Source: Candidatus Zixiibacteriota bacterium (lineage in GTDB: Bacteria > Zixibacteria > MSB-5A5 > UBA10806 > 4484-95). From it: 33,374 nucleotides of DNA. A program made the position numbers and the translations under genes. Of this stretch, positions 1-7,997 are shown one piece after another. The stretch is from contig JAAYTW010000322.1 in assembly GCA_012517955.1 (NCBI GenBank), positions 1-33,374 on the forward strand. Reading direction: 5' to 3'. Every line of letters begins with the position of its first letter. Position 1 is the stretch's first letter. A model generated the notes under the pieces. That model was not told where the DNA came from. It saw only the letters and a program-made list of their open reading frames with translations, and searched no databases.

Positions 1-876
1 ATGAGGGTCCGCGTGGAAAAAGCCATCCTCAAAAATCATTTTCAAAAACAGCCGCGAACCGTTTTGGCAAATCACTTTGGCGTCGCAGCCTCTGGCTTTG
101 AGCTCATCGATACGCGATATCTTTATCCCGACAATTTCCTCCATCGTCATCACTTTGGAGGTTGTCAGCTCCCAGAATATTTTGGGAATTTTGATTCCCG
201 GTTCATCCTTGAAATTGTTGGCGAAAATTTCGGTGTTGCGGGCTTCGTTGATAAAATTCAGTTCCTTATAAGTCGAACGAGCGAACTCCTCGACGATACG
301 TTTGGGTTCGAACTGCTGGCTTTCCGGAACGTTCTTCTCCAGCATATCCGCGATATCGTTGAGTATCCGAATGTCGGCGTCGATTATTTTCTTGATTCCC
401 TCCCGCTGGATTTTCACCACCACCGGCGTGCCGTCTTTTAATTTCGCGCGATGTACCTCCGATAACGAGGCCGAAGCTATCGCTGTCCGGTCGAATTCCG
501 CGAAATGCTCCTCGATACTTTTACCGAGCTCTTTTTTAATGACAGCTTCGGCCACCGGCCATGGCATCGGATCGACCTGATCCTGTAACTTTGATAATTC
601 CTCTATGTAATCATACGGAAGCAAAAATGGGCGGGTCGACAACACCTGTCCCAGTTTCACGAATGTCGGGCCGAGTTCCTGCATCGCCAGACGCACCCGC
701 ACGGGCGTGCTCTGCCCAAGCGCTTTTTCGCTGGGCTTTTTGGCGCCGGGCCGGAACGGCGATATCAGATTCATCCGATAGACGAATTCGCCGAATCCGT
801 ATTTTACCAACACCGCCGCAATCTGACGGTAGCGGATTAGATTTTTCAGCCCGATATCGGGACGAGGGATTGCCAT
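1..876 (-). CDS. UbiB/ABC1 (AarF) family atypical kinase, N-terminal part; 3' end runs off the window
   Basis: Own translation of the minus strand from ATG at 876: MAIPRPDIGLKNLIRYRQIAAVLVKYGFGEFVYRM...LGPTFVKLGQVLSTRPFLLPYDYIEELSKLQDQV...VVVKIQREGIKKIIDADIRIL...FFHADPH. The KLGQ(V/x)LSTRPD-like motif and HADPH are hallmarks of the ABC1/UbiB family. Absent from the ORF track because it has no stop in the window. Confidence 0.9.
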   Translation of the reverse strand, partial: MAIPRPDIGLKNLIRYRQIAAVLVKYGFGEFVYRMNLISPFRPGAKKPSEKALGQSTPVRVRLAMQELGPTFVKLGQVLSTRPFLLPYDYIEELSKLQDQVDPMPWPVAEAVIKKELGKSIEEHFAEFDRTAIASASLSEVHRAKLKDGTPVVVKIQREGIKKIIDADIRILNDIADMLEKNVPESQQFEPKRIVEEFARSTYKELNFINEARNTEIFANNFKDEPGIKIPKIFWELTTSKVMTMEEIVGIKISRIDELKARGCDAKVICQNGSRLFLKMIFEDGFFHADPH

Positions 877-895
877 CTTCTATTCAGCCTTTTGT

Positions 896-1061
896 TTTCG
901 CGTAGGCACAAACATGGGATCATCGCATAAATTAATCCGTAGGGGCGTATAGCTATACGCCCCTACGCGAAAAACAAATTTATTTTATTTTATAGATTCC
1001 TGCTTTTTCATCATGCGCGCTCATTGCTTTCGCGTAGGGGCAAGGCATGCCTTGCCCCTAC
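896..1061. repeat. Cluster of palindromic repeat elements: two perfect 28-bp palindromes sharing GTAGGGGC...GCCCCTAC ends, plus a third truncated flank copy
   Basis: 939-966 GTAGGGGCGTATAGCTATACGCCCCTAC and 1034-1061 GTAGGGGCAAGGCATGCCTTGCCCCTAC are both perfect inverted repeats. TTTCGCGTAGG occurs at 896-906(+), 962-972(-) and 1028-1038(+). Confidence 0.85.
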
Positions 1062-1119
1062 AATATCAGTTCAGTCAGGTCGTAATCCCGAAAAAATCGG
1101 AACGTGACCCGATCGACAA

Positions 1120-1680
1120 TCAATTTCCCAGTTTGCTTTTAATTTCGGCCACTTCCGCCGATAATTGATCCACTTTCTTAGCCAGCTCGTCGATTTTGAT
1201 AATAAGATTGAACTTGTTCATGGCCGATTCGACCTGTTTCTCGACCGAATCTTTAATCTTCTCGGTTGACTTGTCGAATTTATCGGCCATCTTTTTGATA
1301 GCTTCGGCTTTTTCGGTTTGGGTCATCTCCCCTTTTTTCACCAGTTCGTCGAGCATCTCTTCGGCCTTTTCTTTGGACAGATTGACCGCTCCGATTGCCG
1401 CCAGCATTAGTTTCTTGGCTACGTCCATGACATTAGCTCCTCTCTTCAACAGAAGTTGGACAATTACATTATCGTCATTTTTGGAATCATTGTCACTTTT
1501 ATTTGACAGCGCCCAGGCCAGCGTTTGAACCGTGATATCGTTGCCGGTCGCATTATCGATTACCTTGACCTCCAGCCCGCTATTAACCAGCCGAGCAATC
1601 TCGTCGATAGTGATTACCTTCCGATTTTCGGTATCGTAGAAAGTACGGTTTTTGTAACGTTTTATCAATCTCATTATCAA
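1120..1680 (-). CDS. PHA accumulation regulator-type N-terminal domain (PhaR/PHB_acc_N-like) fused to a phasin-like coiled-coil C-terminus
   Basis: RLIKRYKNRTFYDTENRKVITIDEIARLVNSGLEVKVIDNATGNDITVQTLAWAL matches the PhaR N-terminal DNA-binding domain pattern. The C-terminus (AKKLMLAAIGAVNLSKEKAEEMLDELVKKGEMTQTEKAEAIKKM...) resembles phasin/granule-associated proteins. Start may be Met3. Confidence 0.8.
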   Translation of the reverse strand: MIMRLIKRYKNRTFYDTENRKVITIDEIARLVNSGLEVKVIDNATGNDITVQTLAWALSNKSDNDSKNDDNVIVQLLLKRGANVMDVAKKLMLAAIGAVNLSKEKAEEMLDELVKKGEMTQTEKAEAIKKMADKFDKSTEKIKDSVEKQVESAMNKFNLIIKIDELAKKVDQLSAEVAEIKSKLGN

Positions 1681-1748
1681 TCTTCCTGATTGCCGTCACT
1701 TTATTTATCGTGCACCGCACAATAAAAGTTCCAAAAAATTTTAGAAAA

Positions 1749-2501
1749 CTACCAGCTTCCGCCAGCGCCGCCGCCGCCGGTTGACCCGCCACCAAAACCG
1801 CCGAATCCACCGAACCCGCCCGAACTGCCGCCTGAACCGCCCCAACCACCCGAACTTCTGCCAAGTCCGCTTCCCAAAAGAAACCAGAATAGATTCGATC
1901 CGGTTGACCCGCCGCCGCGACGTCCCCTGCCCTTTCCAATCATAGATAGAATGATGAAAATAATAAAAATCAGAAAAATCCAGTTGCTGGATTGCGGCCG
2001 GTTTCGTCTTTGTTTTGGGTAGTCTAATTTTTCCCCGCCCACTACTTTACCTATTTTATTAACAGCCTCCTTGATACCGCCGGCATAATCCCCCTGCCTG
2101 AAACGCGGCGCCATTTCGTTGCGATAAATTTGACCGACAAGTCCATCGGGCAAGTCCCCTTCAATACCATAACCTGTGGTAATCCAGGCCTTGCGATCTT
2201 TTATCGCCACTAAAATCAACACCCCTTTATCTTTCCCTTTTTTTCCAACCCCCCAGGTTTCGTAATACTTGAGACTCAACTGGTCTACCGGAACCCCTTG
2301 AAGTTCAGATAAGGTAACAACCGCAATCTCCACGCCCGTACTTCTTTCGATTTCCTCAATCATCTCAGTAATCTCGTTTATTGAAGCAGCATCAAGAATA
2401 CCGGCAAAATCGTTAACATAACCGATAGGGCGAGGAATATTCTGGGCAAAAATCGATATGGTCGATAAAATCAAGAACAACAAAACAGCGGTCTTTTTCA
2501 T
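1749..2501 (-). CDS. Secreted/membrane TPM-domain (YgcG-like) protein with Gly-rich C-terminus
   Basis: Signal peptide MKKTAVLLFLILSTISIFAQ at Met17 of the listed ORF (1749-2549), TPM core VNDFAGILDAASINEITEMIEEIERSTGVEIAVVTL...GVLILVAIKDRKAWITTGYGIEGDLPDG, one TM, GGGGAGGSW terminus. Confidence 0.88.
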   Translation of the reverse strand: MKKTAVLLFLILSTISIFAQNIPRPIGYVNDFAGILDAASINEITEMIEEIERSTGVEIAVVTLSELQGVPVDQLSLKYYETWGVGKKGKDKGVLILVAIKDRKAWITTGYGIEGDLPDGLVGQIYRNEMAPRFRQGDYAGGIKEAVNKIGKVVGGEKLDYPKQRRNRPQSSNWIFLIFIIFIILSMIGKGRGRRGGGSTGSNLFWFLLGSGLGRSSGGWGGSGGSSGGFGGFGGFGGGSTGGGGAGGSW

Positions 2502-2588
2502 ATCAGGATTATACACGCTTATACAGCAATCGGTCAAGTTATAAAACAACTCGAAAAATATAGTTGGAAAATGTAATTGGCCGTCGGC

Positions 2589-2972
2589 CTATTTCGCAAC
2601 CGACATCAAAACGACTTTTACCATATTGAGGAGTCGTTCGCAGGAAAATGGTTTTTTGATAAACAGGTCCCCCCCCGCTTTGAACGACATTCCGGCATCG
2701 TCTTTGGCATCTTTACCTGTCAAGAAAAGCACCGGGATACTCATAGTTTGGGGGTCCTTTTTCAGTTTCGCACAAACCTCATAACCATCCATTACCGGCA
2801 TCATAATATCTAACAAAATCAAATCGGGCCGGAAAGTTTTCGCGGTTTCCAGGCCGGCAGGCGATGAATTCTCGACTTTGACCATGTATCCCGCGTTAAC
2901 CAAAAAAGCCTGGATTATTTCGGTGATTTCCGGCTCATCATCGATTACTAATATTTTGCTTTTTGCGCTCAT
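2589..2972 (-). CDS. Stand-alone CheY-like response regulator receiver domain
   Basis: KILVIDDEPEI...DLILLDIMMPVMDGYEVC...VLFLTGKDA...FIKKPFS: acidic pocket DDE, phospho-acceptor D, T and K all present; no output domain. Confidence 0.9.
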   Translation of the reverse strand: MSAKSKILVIDDEPEITEIIQAFLVNAGYMVKVENSSPAGLETAKTFRPDLILLDIMMPVMDGYEVCAKLKKDPQTMSIPVLFLTGKDAKDDAGMSFKAGGDLFIKKPFSCERLLNMVKVVLMSVAK

Positions 2973-3770
2973 CTACCTATCCCCTGGCTCTAAAAAATCG
3001 ATTCGGCGGTCTTCCCAAATGTTGTTTAACTCGTTGATGTTTTTATCATCAGCGTCTACAACATTTATATCGGCAACGAATGTTTCTTCTTTATCTGATG
3101 AAGCGCAATAGAGAACGTTTCCTTTGCAATCGGTTACTTGGCTCTGGCCCGTGAAACGACATTCTAACCCGCCTCGATTTTCGACCCCTATCCGATTAGC
3201 GGTGATTGTGAAAACCCGATTTTCTATGGAACGGGTGGTCATGGCATTCTGGCAGTAGGGCATCACTAAGTTGACGGGATGGCAAATCACTTGCGCCCCC
3301 ATCAGGGCCAACCGGCGAGCGACTTCAGGGAATATCCAGTCGAAACAAATCATCATGCCAAGCCTGGCTTCCCGAAAATGGACTATTTTCAATCGGGTGT
3401 TACCGGGGTCGAAAAGCTGTTTTTCTTTATAAAAAAGATGAAGCTTCCGATAGACAACCGGCCGGTTGATACCATCCACAAATGCACAAGAATTGAACAA
3501 GCCATCGGGGGCCTTCTCAGGAAATCCATAAACGATACCGGCGTTGTTGGCGCGGGCGAATTGGCCGAGGGTTACCGCGGTGAATCCCGATTCTGCCGGT
3601 TCGGCCAAAGACATCAGTTCGGCCCGGGATTCGAAAACATAGCCGGTGGCGAATAGCTCCGGTAAAACATAGATATCGGCCGGCATCGATTGCATGAACG
3701 CAATAGCCCGATTAACATTTTTTTCGATTTGGCCGAATTCGGGATAGATTTGAACGAACGCGATTTTCAT
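2973..3770 (-). CDS. Carbon-nitrogen hydrolase (nitrilase superfamily amidase)
   Basis: Starts MKIAFVQIYPEFGQIEKNV (Met28 of the listed ORF 2973-3851). Glu-Lys-Cys catalytic triad contexts: PELFATGY, YRKLHLFYKE, GMMICFDWIFPE. Confidence 0.88.
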   Translation of the reverse strand: MKIAFVQIYPEFGQIEKNVNRAIAFMQSMPADIYVLPELFATGYVFESRAELMSLAEPAESGFTAVTLGQFARANNAGIVYGFPEKAPDGLFNSCAFVDGINRPVVYRKLHLFYKEKQLFDPGNTRLKIVHFREARLGMMICFDWIFPEVARRLALMGAQVICHPVNLVMPYCQNAMTTRSIENRVFTITANRIGVENRGGLECRFTGQSQVTDCKGNVLYCASSDKEETFVADINVVDADDKNINELNNIWEDRRIDFLEPGDR

Positions 3771-3959
3771 AATAATCCAGATTAATTCCATGTTGGCGGT
3801 TTGGCAAGAGGTTTTTGGAAAATCGGCGTTATCGATTAAATCCCGCCCCAAGGAATTCGAACGCGATATTTCATGCCCTTAAGCTATGTCTCGCGATTCG
3901 CCATTCGCCCCTTCCGGATGTCCCTTGCTATTCTTTCCCTTATTGGTTATCCTTTCTCT

Positions 3960-5009
3960 ATGGCAAAAGATAATAGAGTTAATCTCAAAGAATTAACGCT
4001 GAATGAGACCATCAAGCTCGTAAAAGAGCTGGGCAAGGAACAATATACCGGCAAACAATTATACAAATGGATATTTAAACATGGCGTGCACGATTTTTCG
4101 GCAATGACCGATCTATCGAAAGATTTCCGGGAACTTCTGGAAGTGGCCGCCGTGGTTAAAAAACTGACACTCGTCCAGACATTCAAATCATCCGACGGCA
4201 CCCGCAAGACCGTCTGGGAACTCGAGCCGGGCAACTATATCGAATCGGTGCTCATCCCCGATGACGACAGGCTGACACTGTGCATCTCCAGTCAAGCAGG
4301 CTGTCCGGTGGGATGTCAGTTCTGCGCCACAGGATTAGGGGGATTCCGCCGCAACCTGACGGCAGGCGAAATTTACGACCAGTACTTGTTAACGAAACTG
4401 TCGCTTCCTGATAATACCCCCATCACGAATATCGTTTTTATGGGAATGGGCGAGCCGTTTCTGAATTACAATAACGTAATCAAAGCGGTGCAAATCTTAA
4501 ACGATACGTTGGGGGCGGGCTTAGCGGCTCATCGAATAACAATATCGACAGTGGGTTATGTGGAATCTATCAAAAGGCTGGCGGATGACCACCCCCACCT
4601 GGGGCTGGCGATATCTCTACATAGCGCCGTCGAGTCGACTCGCAAGCTTCTGATACCTATCGCAAAAAAATATTCGTTAGCATCATTAAAAGAGGCGGCC
4701 AAATATTTTACGGAAAAAACAGGCGAACGGGTGACTTTTGAATATCTGCTGATAAAAGATATCAACGATTCGATAGACGACGCACGGGCGCTGGTGGAGT
4801 TTATCAAGGGGATTCCCTGCAAACTTAACCTTATCGCATTCAACAAGGTAGGCGGAACGGCTTTCGAGCCGCCGTCGGAAAAGCAATTGCTGGCTTTTCG
4901 CGATTACCTGTATCCAAGGGCGCCGGTGGTGACTTTACGCAAATCGATGGGGGCGGATATCGGGGCGGCCTGTGGGCAATTAGCCGGGCGGTTGAAAAAG
5001 CCCCGATAG
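3960..5009 (+). CDS. rlmN: Dual-specificity 23S rRNA m2A2503 / tRNA m2A37 methyltransferase RlmN (radical SAM)
   Basis: CPVGCQFCATG radical SAM CxxxCxxC motif, NIVFMGMGEPFLNY, ITISTVG, C-terminal GADIGAACGQLAG. Likely start MAKDNRVNLKELTL at 3960 (listed ORF begins at 3873). Confidence 0.95.
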   Translation: MAKDNRVNLKELTLNETIKLVKELGKEQYTGKQLYKWIFKHGVHDFSAMTDLSKDFRELLEVAAVVKKLTLVQTFKSSDGTRKTVWELEPGNYIESVLIPDDDRLTLCISSQAGCPVGCQFCATGLGGFRRNLTAGEIYDQYLLTKLSLPDNTPITNIVFMGMGEPFLNYNNVIKAVQILNDTLGAGLAAHRITISTVGYVESIKRLADDHPHLGLAISLHSAVESTRKLLIPIAKKYSLASLKEAAKYFTEKTGERVTFEYLLIKDINDSIDDARALVEFIKGIPCKLNLIAFNKVGGTAFEPPSEKQLLAFRDYLYPRAPVVTLRKSMGADIGAACGQLAGRLKKPR

Positions 5010-5242
5010 ACTTGAGAGATTAAATCGGCAATTTTCATGAATTTAGTTAAAATATGCTTGCCAAAAATAAATTTTTGAAATATCATTCAATAGGTATCTG
5101 AATGAAAAGATAGGCGTGATTCCGCTTTTCGGATTCCGTCGATTTTTTAGACATCAAAGATAATAAGCCTCGCAGTGAATTTTGGGGAAATAAACCAGAA
5201 TATGTAAATGTTTTAATAACCTTAAAACTGAGGGAAAGGGTT

Positions 5243-7249
5243 ATGAAAAAAGTAATTTTATTGGTCGTTCTTTGCGCCGCCGCGATTGCTTATGGACAAA
5301 ATATCCAGTATTACTCCTCGGCGCTCTGGACCGAAGCGAAGGATATTGAAGTATCCGGAAACTATGCCTATGTAACCTTTTATAATTGTTTTGCTGTTCT
5401 TGATATCAGCAACTTAAGCAACCCTCGCTTGGTTGCTAAAGTGCCATTTACATATCCCTGCGGCAATCTTGACCTTTACAATAACTACGCCATCGTGGCC
5501 AACCATGAAGCGGGCGTTCAGATTATTGATATCAGCAATCCCCTAAATCCAGTAAGAGTTGCGTATCGTCCAACGTTGGGCAAGGCGGTTGATGTCGATG
5601 TCATGGGTTCAAACCTTTATGTGGCCGATTTAGAAGCCGGCTTGACGATTCTTGATATTTCAAACCCGCTGATGCCCGCCTGGATTACCACATTCAATAC
5701 TCCAAACGAGGCTTGGGGCGTCGATTTGGTCGGTAATTACGCGTATGTCGCCGACGGTGATTCCGTGTTGGTGATAAACATCTCCAACCCAGCCTCGCCG
5801 ATGCGAACGGGAGCCTACAATACCGATGGTTGGGCGATCGCTATCGTTATCCAGGGAACTATCGCCTATGTATCGGATACCTACAATGGAATGTTGCTGA
5901 TAAATATCAATAACCCCGCGAATCCCAGTTTGATTTCGCAGTATCCGGGGATGTACACGACCAGAGTGGCGTTACAGGGTAACTACGCGTATGTAACCGA
6001 CCTTGTAGCCGGATTGGAAATCGTAAATGTAATCAATCCGGGAAGCCCTATCAGAATGGGCGGAATCACGACTAATGGTCAGGCAAACTCGGTCGTTGTC
6101 AACCCCAATTATGCGTTCGTGGCGGATGGCCCCACCGGAGTCGATATTATCAACATCAACGATCCGGCGAACCCGAATCTCGTCAGTGAATTTTTTACCA
6201 GCTACAGCTACAAGGCGATTACCGATCTTTCATTCTGCTATGTGGCTTGTTGGGATGCCGGGCTTCAAATTATCAATATAAGCGACAGAAACAATCCGGT
6301 GTTCGTATCACGGTTAGACACGCCTGGCAAAGCGATGGATTTGGCCAAGAGCGGCAATTTCGTGTATATCGCCGATAGACAAAACGGCCTGGTTGCGGCA
6401 AATGTATCAAATCCGGCCACTCCAACTTTAGCCGATGGTTACGATACTCCTGGTTTCGCCCAAGCGGTTGATATTTACTGCAGTTTCTGCTATGTGGCTG
6501 ATTACACATCGGTGCAGGTTATAAGTATCACCAATCCCAATAACTTGGTCTACACGACTCAATTGACACCTTCCGGCAACCCGATAGACGTTTTCGTTAA
6601 CGGAAACAGATTGTATGTGGCTTGCGAAACCGGCGGGTTATATATCTATTCGCTGGTCGATCCCGCCAATCCCACCCTTCTGGGCAGTTATCTGGCTGAT
6701 GGCAACGTGCGAAAAGTATGTGCCGAGGGCAACTATGCCTATCTTGGAGTCGATGGGCACGGGATGGAAATCGTTGATGTGACCGACCCCGCCAGCGTGA
6801 TTTTCAAATCGAGTTTCGCCACAGAAGACAACATTTACGATTTGTTCTTCATGTCAAATTTCGTGCATGTGGCTCAGGGTATCGGCGGTTACACTGTTTT
6901 AAATGTAATCAACAAAGAACATATCACCAGGGCCGCGCATTACGATTCGCCGGGTCTGGCGATGGGTGTAACAGTTTACAACGACATAACCTATTTGGCC
7001 GACCGACTTTCCACGATTCTGCTGTTCTTCCAGGATTTTACGCCGGGCGATGTTAATGGCGACGGCAGTATCACCCCTGCCGATGTTACCTACCTGGTGC
7101 GATATTTGAAGGGACTTGGCCCCGCGCCGGATCCACTCTTAAGAGGCGATTGCAACGGCGATTGTGTCGTCAACACGGCTGATGTAACATATTTGGTAAG
7201 ATATCTGAAAGGTCTCGGCCCGGCGCCCATTAGAGGCGATTGCAGGTAA
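5243..7249 (+). CDS. Secreted LVIVD-repeat beta-propeller protein with C-terminal dockerin-like domain
   Basis: Signal peptide MKKVILLVVLCAAAIAYGQ. Many ~40-aa repeats of the form NYAYVADxxxGLxIIDISNPxNPxxxxxY. C-terminal GDVNGDGSITPADVTYLVRYLKGLGPAP / GDCNGDCVVNTADVTYLVRYLKGLGPAP. Confidence 0.9.
   Translation: MKKVILLVVLCAAAIAYGQNIQYYSSALWTEAKDIEVSGNYAYVTFYNCFAVLDISNLSNPRLVAKVPFTYPCGNLDLYNNYAIVANHEAGVQIIDISNPLNPVRVAYRPTLGKAVDVDVMGSNLYVADLEAGLTILDISNPLMPAWITTFNTPNEAWGVDLVGNYAYVADGDSVLVINISNPASPMRTGAYNTDGWAIAIVIQGTIAYVSDTYNGMLLININNPANPSLISQYPGMYTTRVALQGNYAYVTDLVAGLEIVNVINPGSPIRMGGITTNGQANSVVVNPNYAFVADGPTGVDIININDPANPNLVSEFFTSYSYKAITDLSFCYVACWDAGLQIINISDRNNPVFVSRLDTPGKAMDLAKSGNFVYIADRQNGLVAANVSNPATPTLADGYDTPGFAQAVDIYCSFCYVADYTSVQVISITNPNNLVYTTQLTPSGNPIDVFVNGNRLYVACETGGLYIYSLVDPANPTLLGSYLADGNVRKVCAEGNYAYLGVDGHGMEIVDVTDPASVIFKSSFATEDNIYDLFFMSNFVHVAQGIGGYTVLNVINKEHITRAAHYDSPGLAMGVTVYNDITYLADRLSTILLFFQDFTPGDVNGDGSITPADVTYLVRYLKGLGPAPDPLLRGDCNGDCVVNTADVTYLVRYLKGLGPAPIRGDCR
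7046..7249 (+). other. Dockerin-like double repeat (Ca-binding F-hand type) within the LVIVD protein
   Basis: GDxNGDGxxxxxDVxYLVxYLKG duplicated with a 33-residue period. Confidence 0.85.
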
Positions 7250-7269
7250 TAATACAAGGAGGTATTTAT

Positions 7270-7926
7270 TTGATTAAGAATTGCTCGATTGCGTTCGGCG
7301 CGATTCTACTGGCCATGATTTTGGTGATGGGATGCGCTAAAAAACAACCGCCTCCCAAACCGGTTTTGCCAAAAGGCAATGTTGTATGGACAGAAAAAGC
7401 GGTCGCTAAGCCGGGTGAGACTTTCGCCCTGAAAGTTTATATAGCCACTATCGATACCCTGGCAGGCGTGCAGATTCCGCTGTTTTTCAGAAACGATAAT
7501 ATCAAGTTGATTTGCGATTCGGTCAGCTTTGAGGGTGGTTTGCTTGAAGATTTCATGTTTCATGATGTCAAAATACCGCTGACCTGCCCCCTATGCGGCG
7601 CTAAATACGATATGTTCGATAACCCGCCCAAGGAGCCGGGCAAATGCGATAAAGACGGCTCGGAATTAGTTCAAAGCGACCAGGCCGTGTTCTTTATGGC
7701 AATCGCGACGATTGACCCCAAACGCGACGTTAAGCCGATATATCCCGGCGAGGGGCTTCTGGCCACGGTTTATTTCACCGTACCTAAAGATTCGCCCAAA
7801 GGCGTGGTTCCCGTTACGCGCGGGATGATTCCTCACCCGACCGTAAGCTTGGTCTTTTCGATTTGGAACGAGCGCGGTGATGACCTCAACGGACAGCTCG
7901 CTGACGGCTCGATTGAAATTCAGTAA
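7270..7926 (+). CDS. Cohesin-like lipoprotein with internal adenylate-kinase-LID-like zinc motif
   Basis: TTG start at 7270 with AGGAGG at about 7257-7262 (the listed ORF starts at 7240). Lipoprotein signal ..GAILLAMILVMGC-AKK. Cohesin-like beta pattern KPGETFALKVYIATIDTLAGVQIPLFF...CDSVSFEG...PGEGLLATVYFTVPKDSPKG. Insert CPLCGAKYDMFDNPPKEPGKCDKDGSEL at 7585-7668. Confidence 0.72.
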   Translation: MIKNCSIAFGAILLAMILVMGCAKKQPPPKPVLPKGNVVWTEKAVAKPGETFALKVYIATIDTLAGVQIPLFFRNDNIKLICDSVSFEGGLLEDFMFHDVKIPLTCPLCGAKYDMFDNPPKEPGKCDKDGSELVQSDQAVFFMAIATIDPKRDVKPIYPGEGLLATVYFTVPKDSPKGVVPVTRGMIPHPTVSLVFSIWNERGDDLNGQLADGSIEIQ

Positions 7927-7946
7927 TATATTGAATGCGAAAAGCA

Positions 7947-7980
7947 AACCTCGGATTGCCAACAATCCGAGGTTTTTTCA
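7947..7980 (+). terminator. Rho-independent terminator downstream of the cohesin-like lipoprotein gene
   Basis: AACCTCGGATT-GCCAAC-AATCCGAGGTT followed by a T run: 11-bp perfect stem, 6-nt loop. Confidence 0.92.
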
Positions 7981-7997
7981 TGTAATACAATATCGGG

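Noticed and set aside
1-905. Plus-strand ORFs 1-441, 77-271, 302-580 and 561-905
   Set aside because: Antisense to the UbiB/ABC1 kinase coding region, which has clear family motifs; these plus-strand frames have no recognisable features.
1749-1900. Gly-rich repeat tract at the C-terminus of the TPM protein as a novel element
   Set aside because: Gly-rich ...GGGGxGGSW termini are typical of TPM/YgcG-like proteins; not unusual.
1583-1939. 118-aa minus-strand ORF overlapping the TPM gene and phasin start
   Set aside because: Out-of-frame reading of the Gly-rich TPM C-terminus; low-complexity translation and no independent start signal.
5101-5150. GATTCCG repeats and short hairpin TCCG-CTTTT-CGGA downstream of rlmN
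   Set aside because: Only a 4-bp stem and a 7-nt direct repeat; too weak to call as terminator or element.
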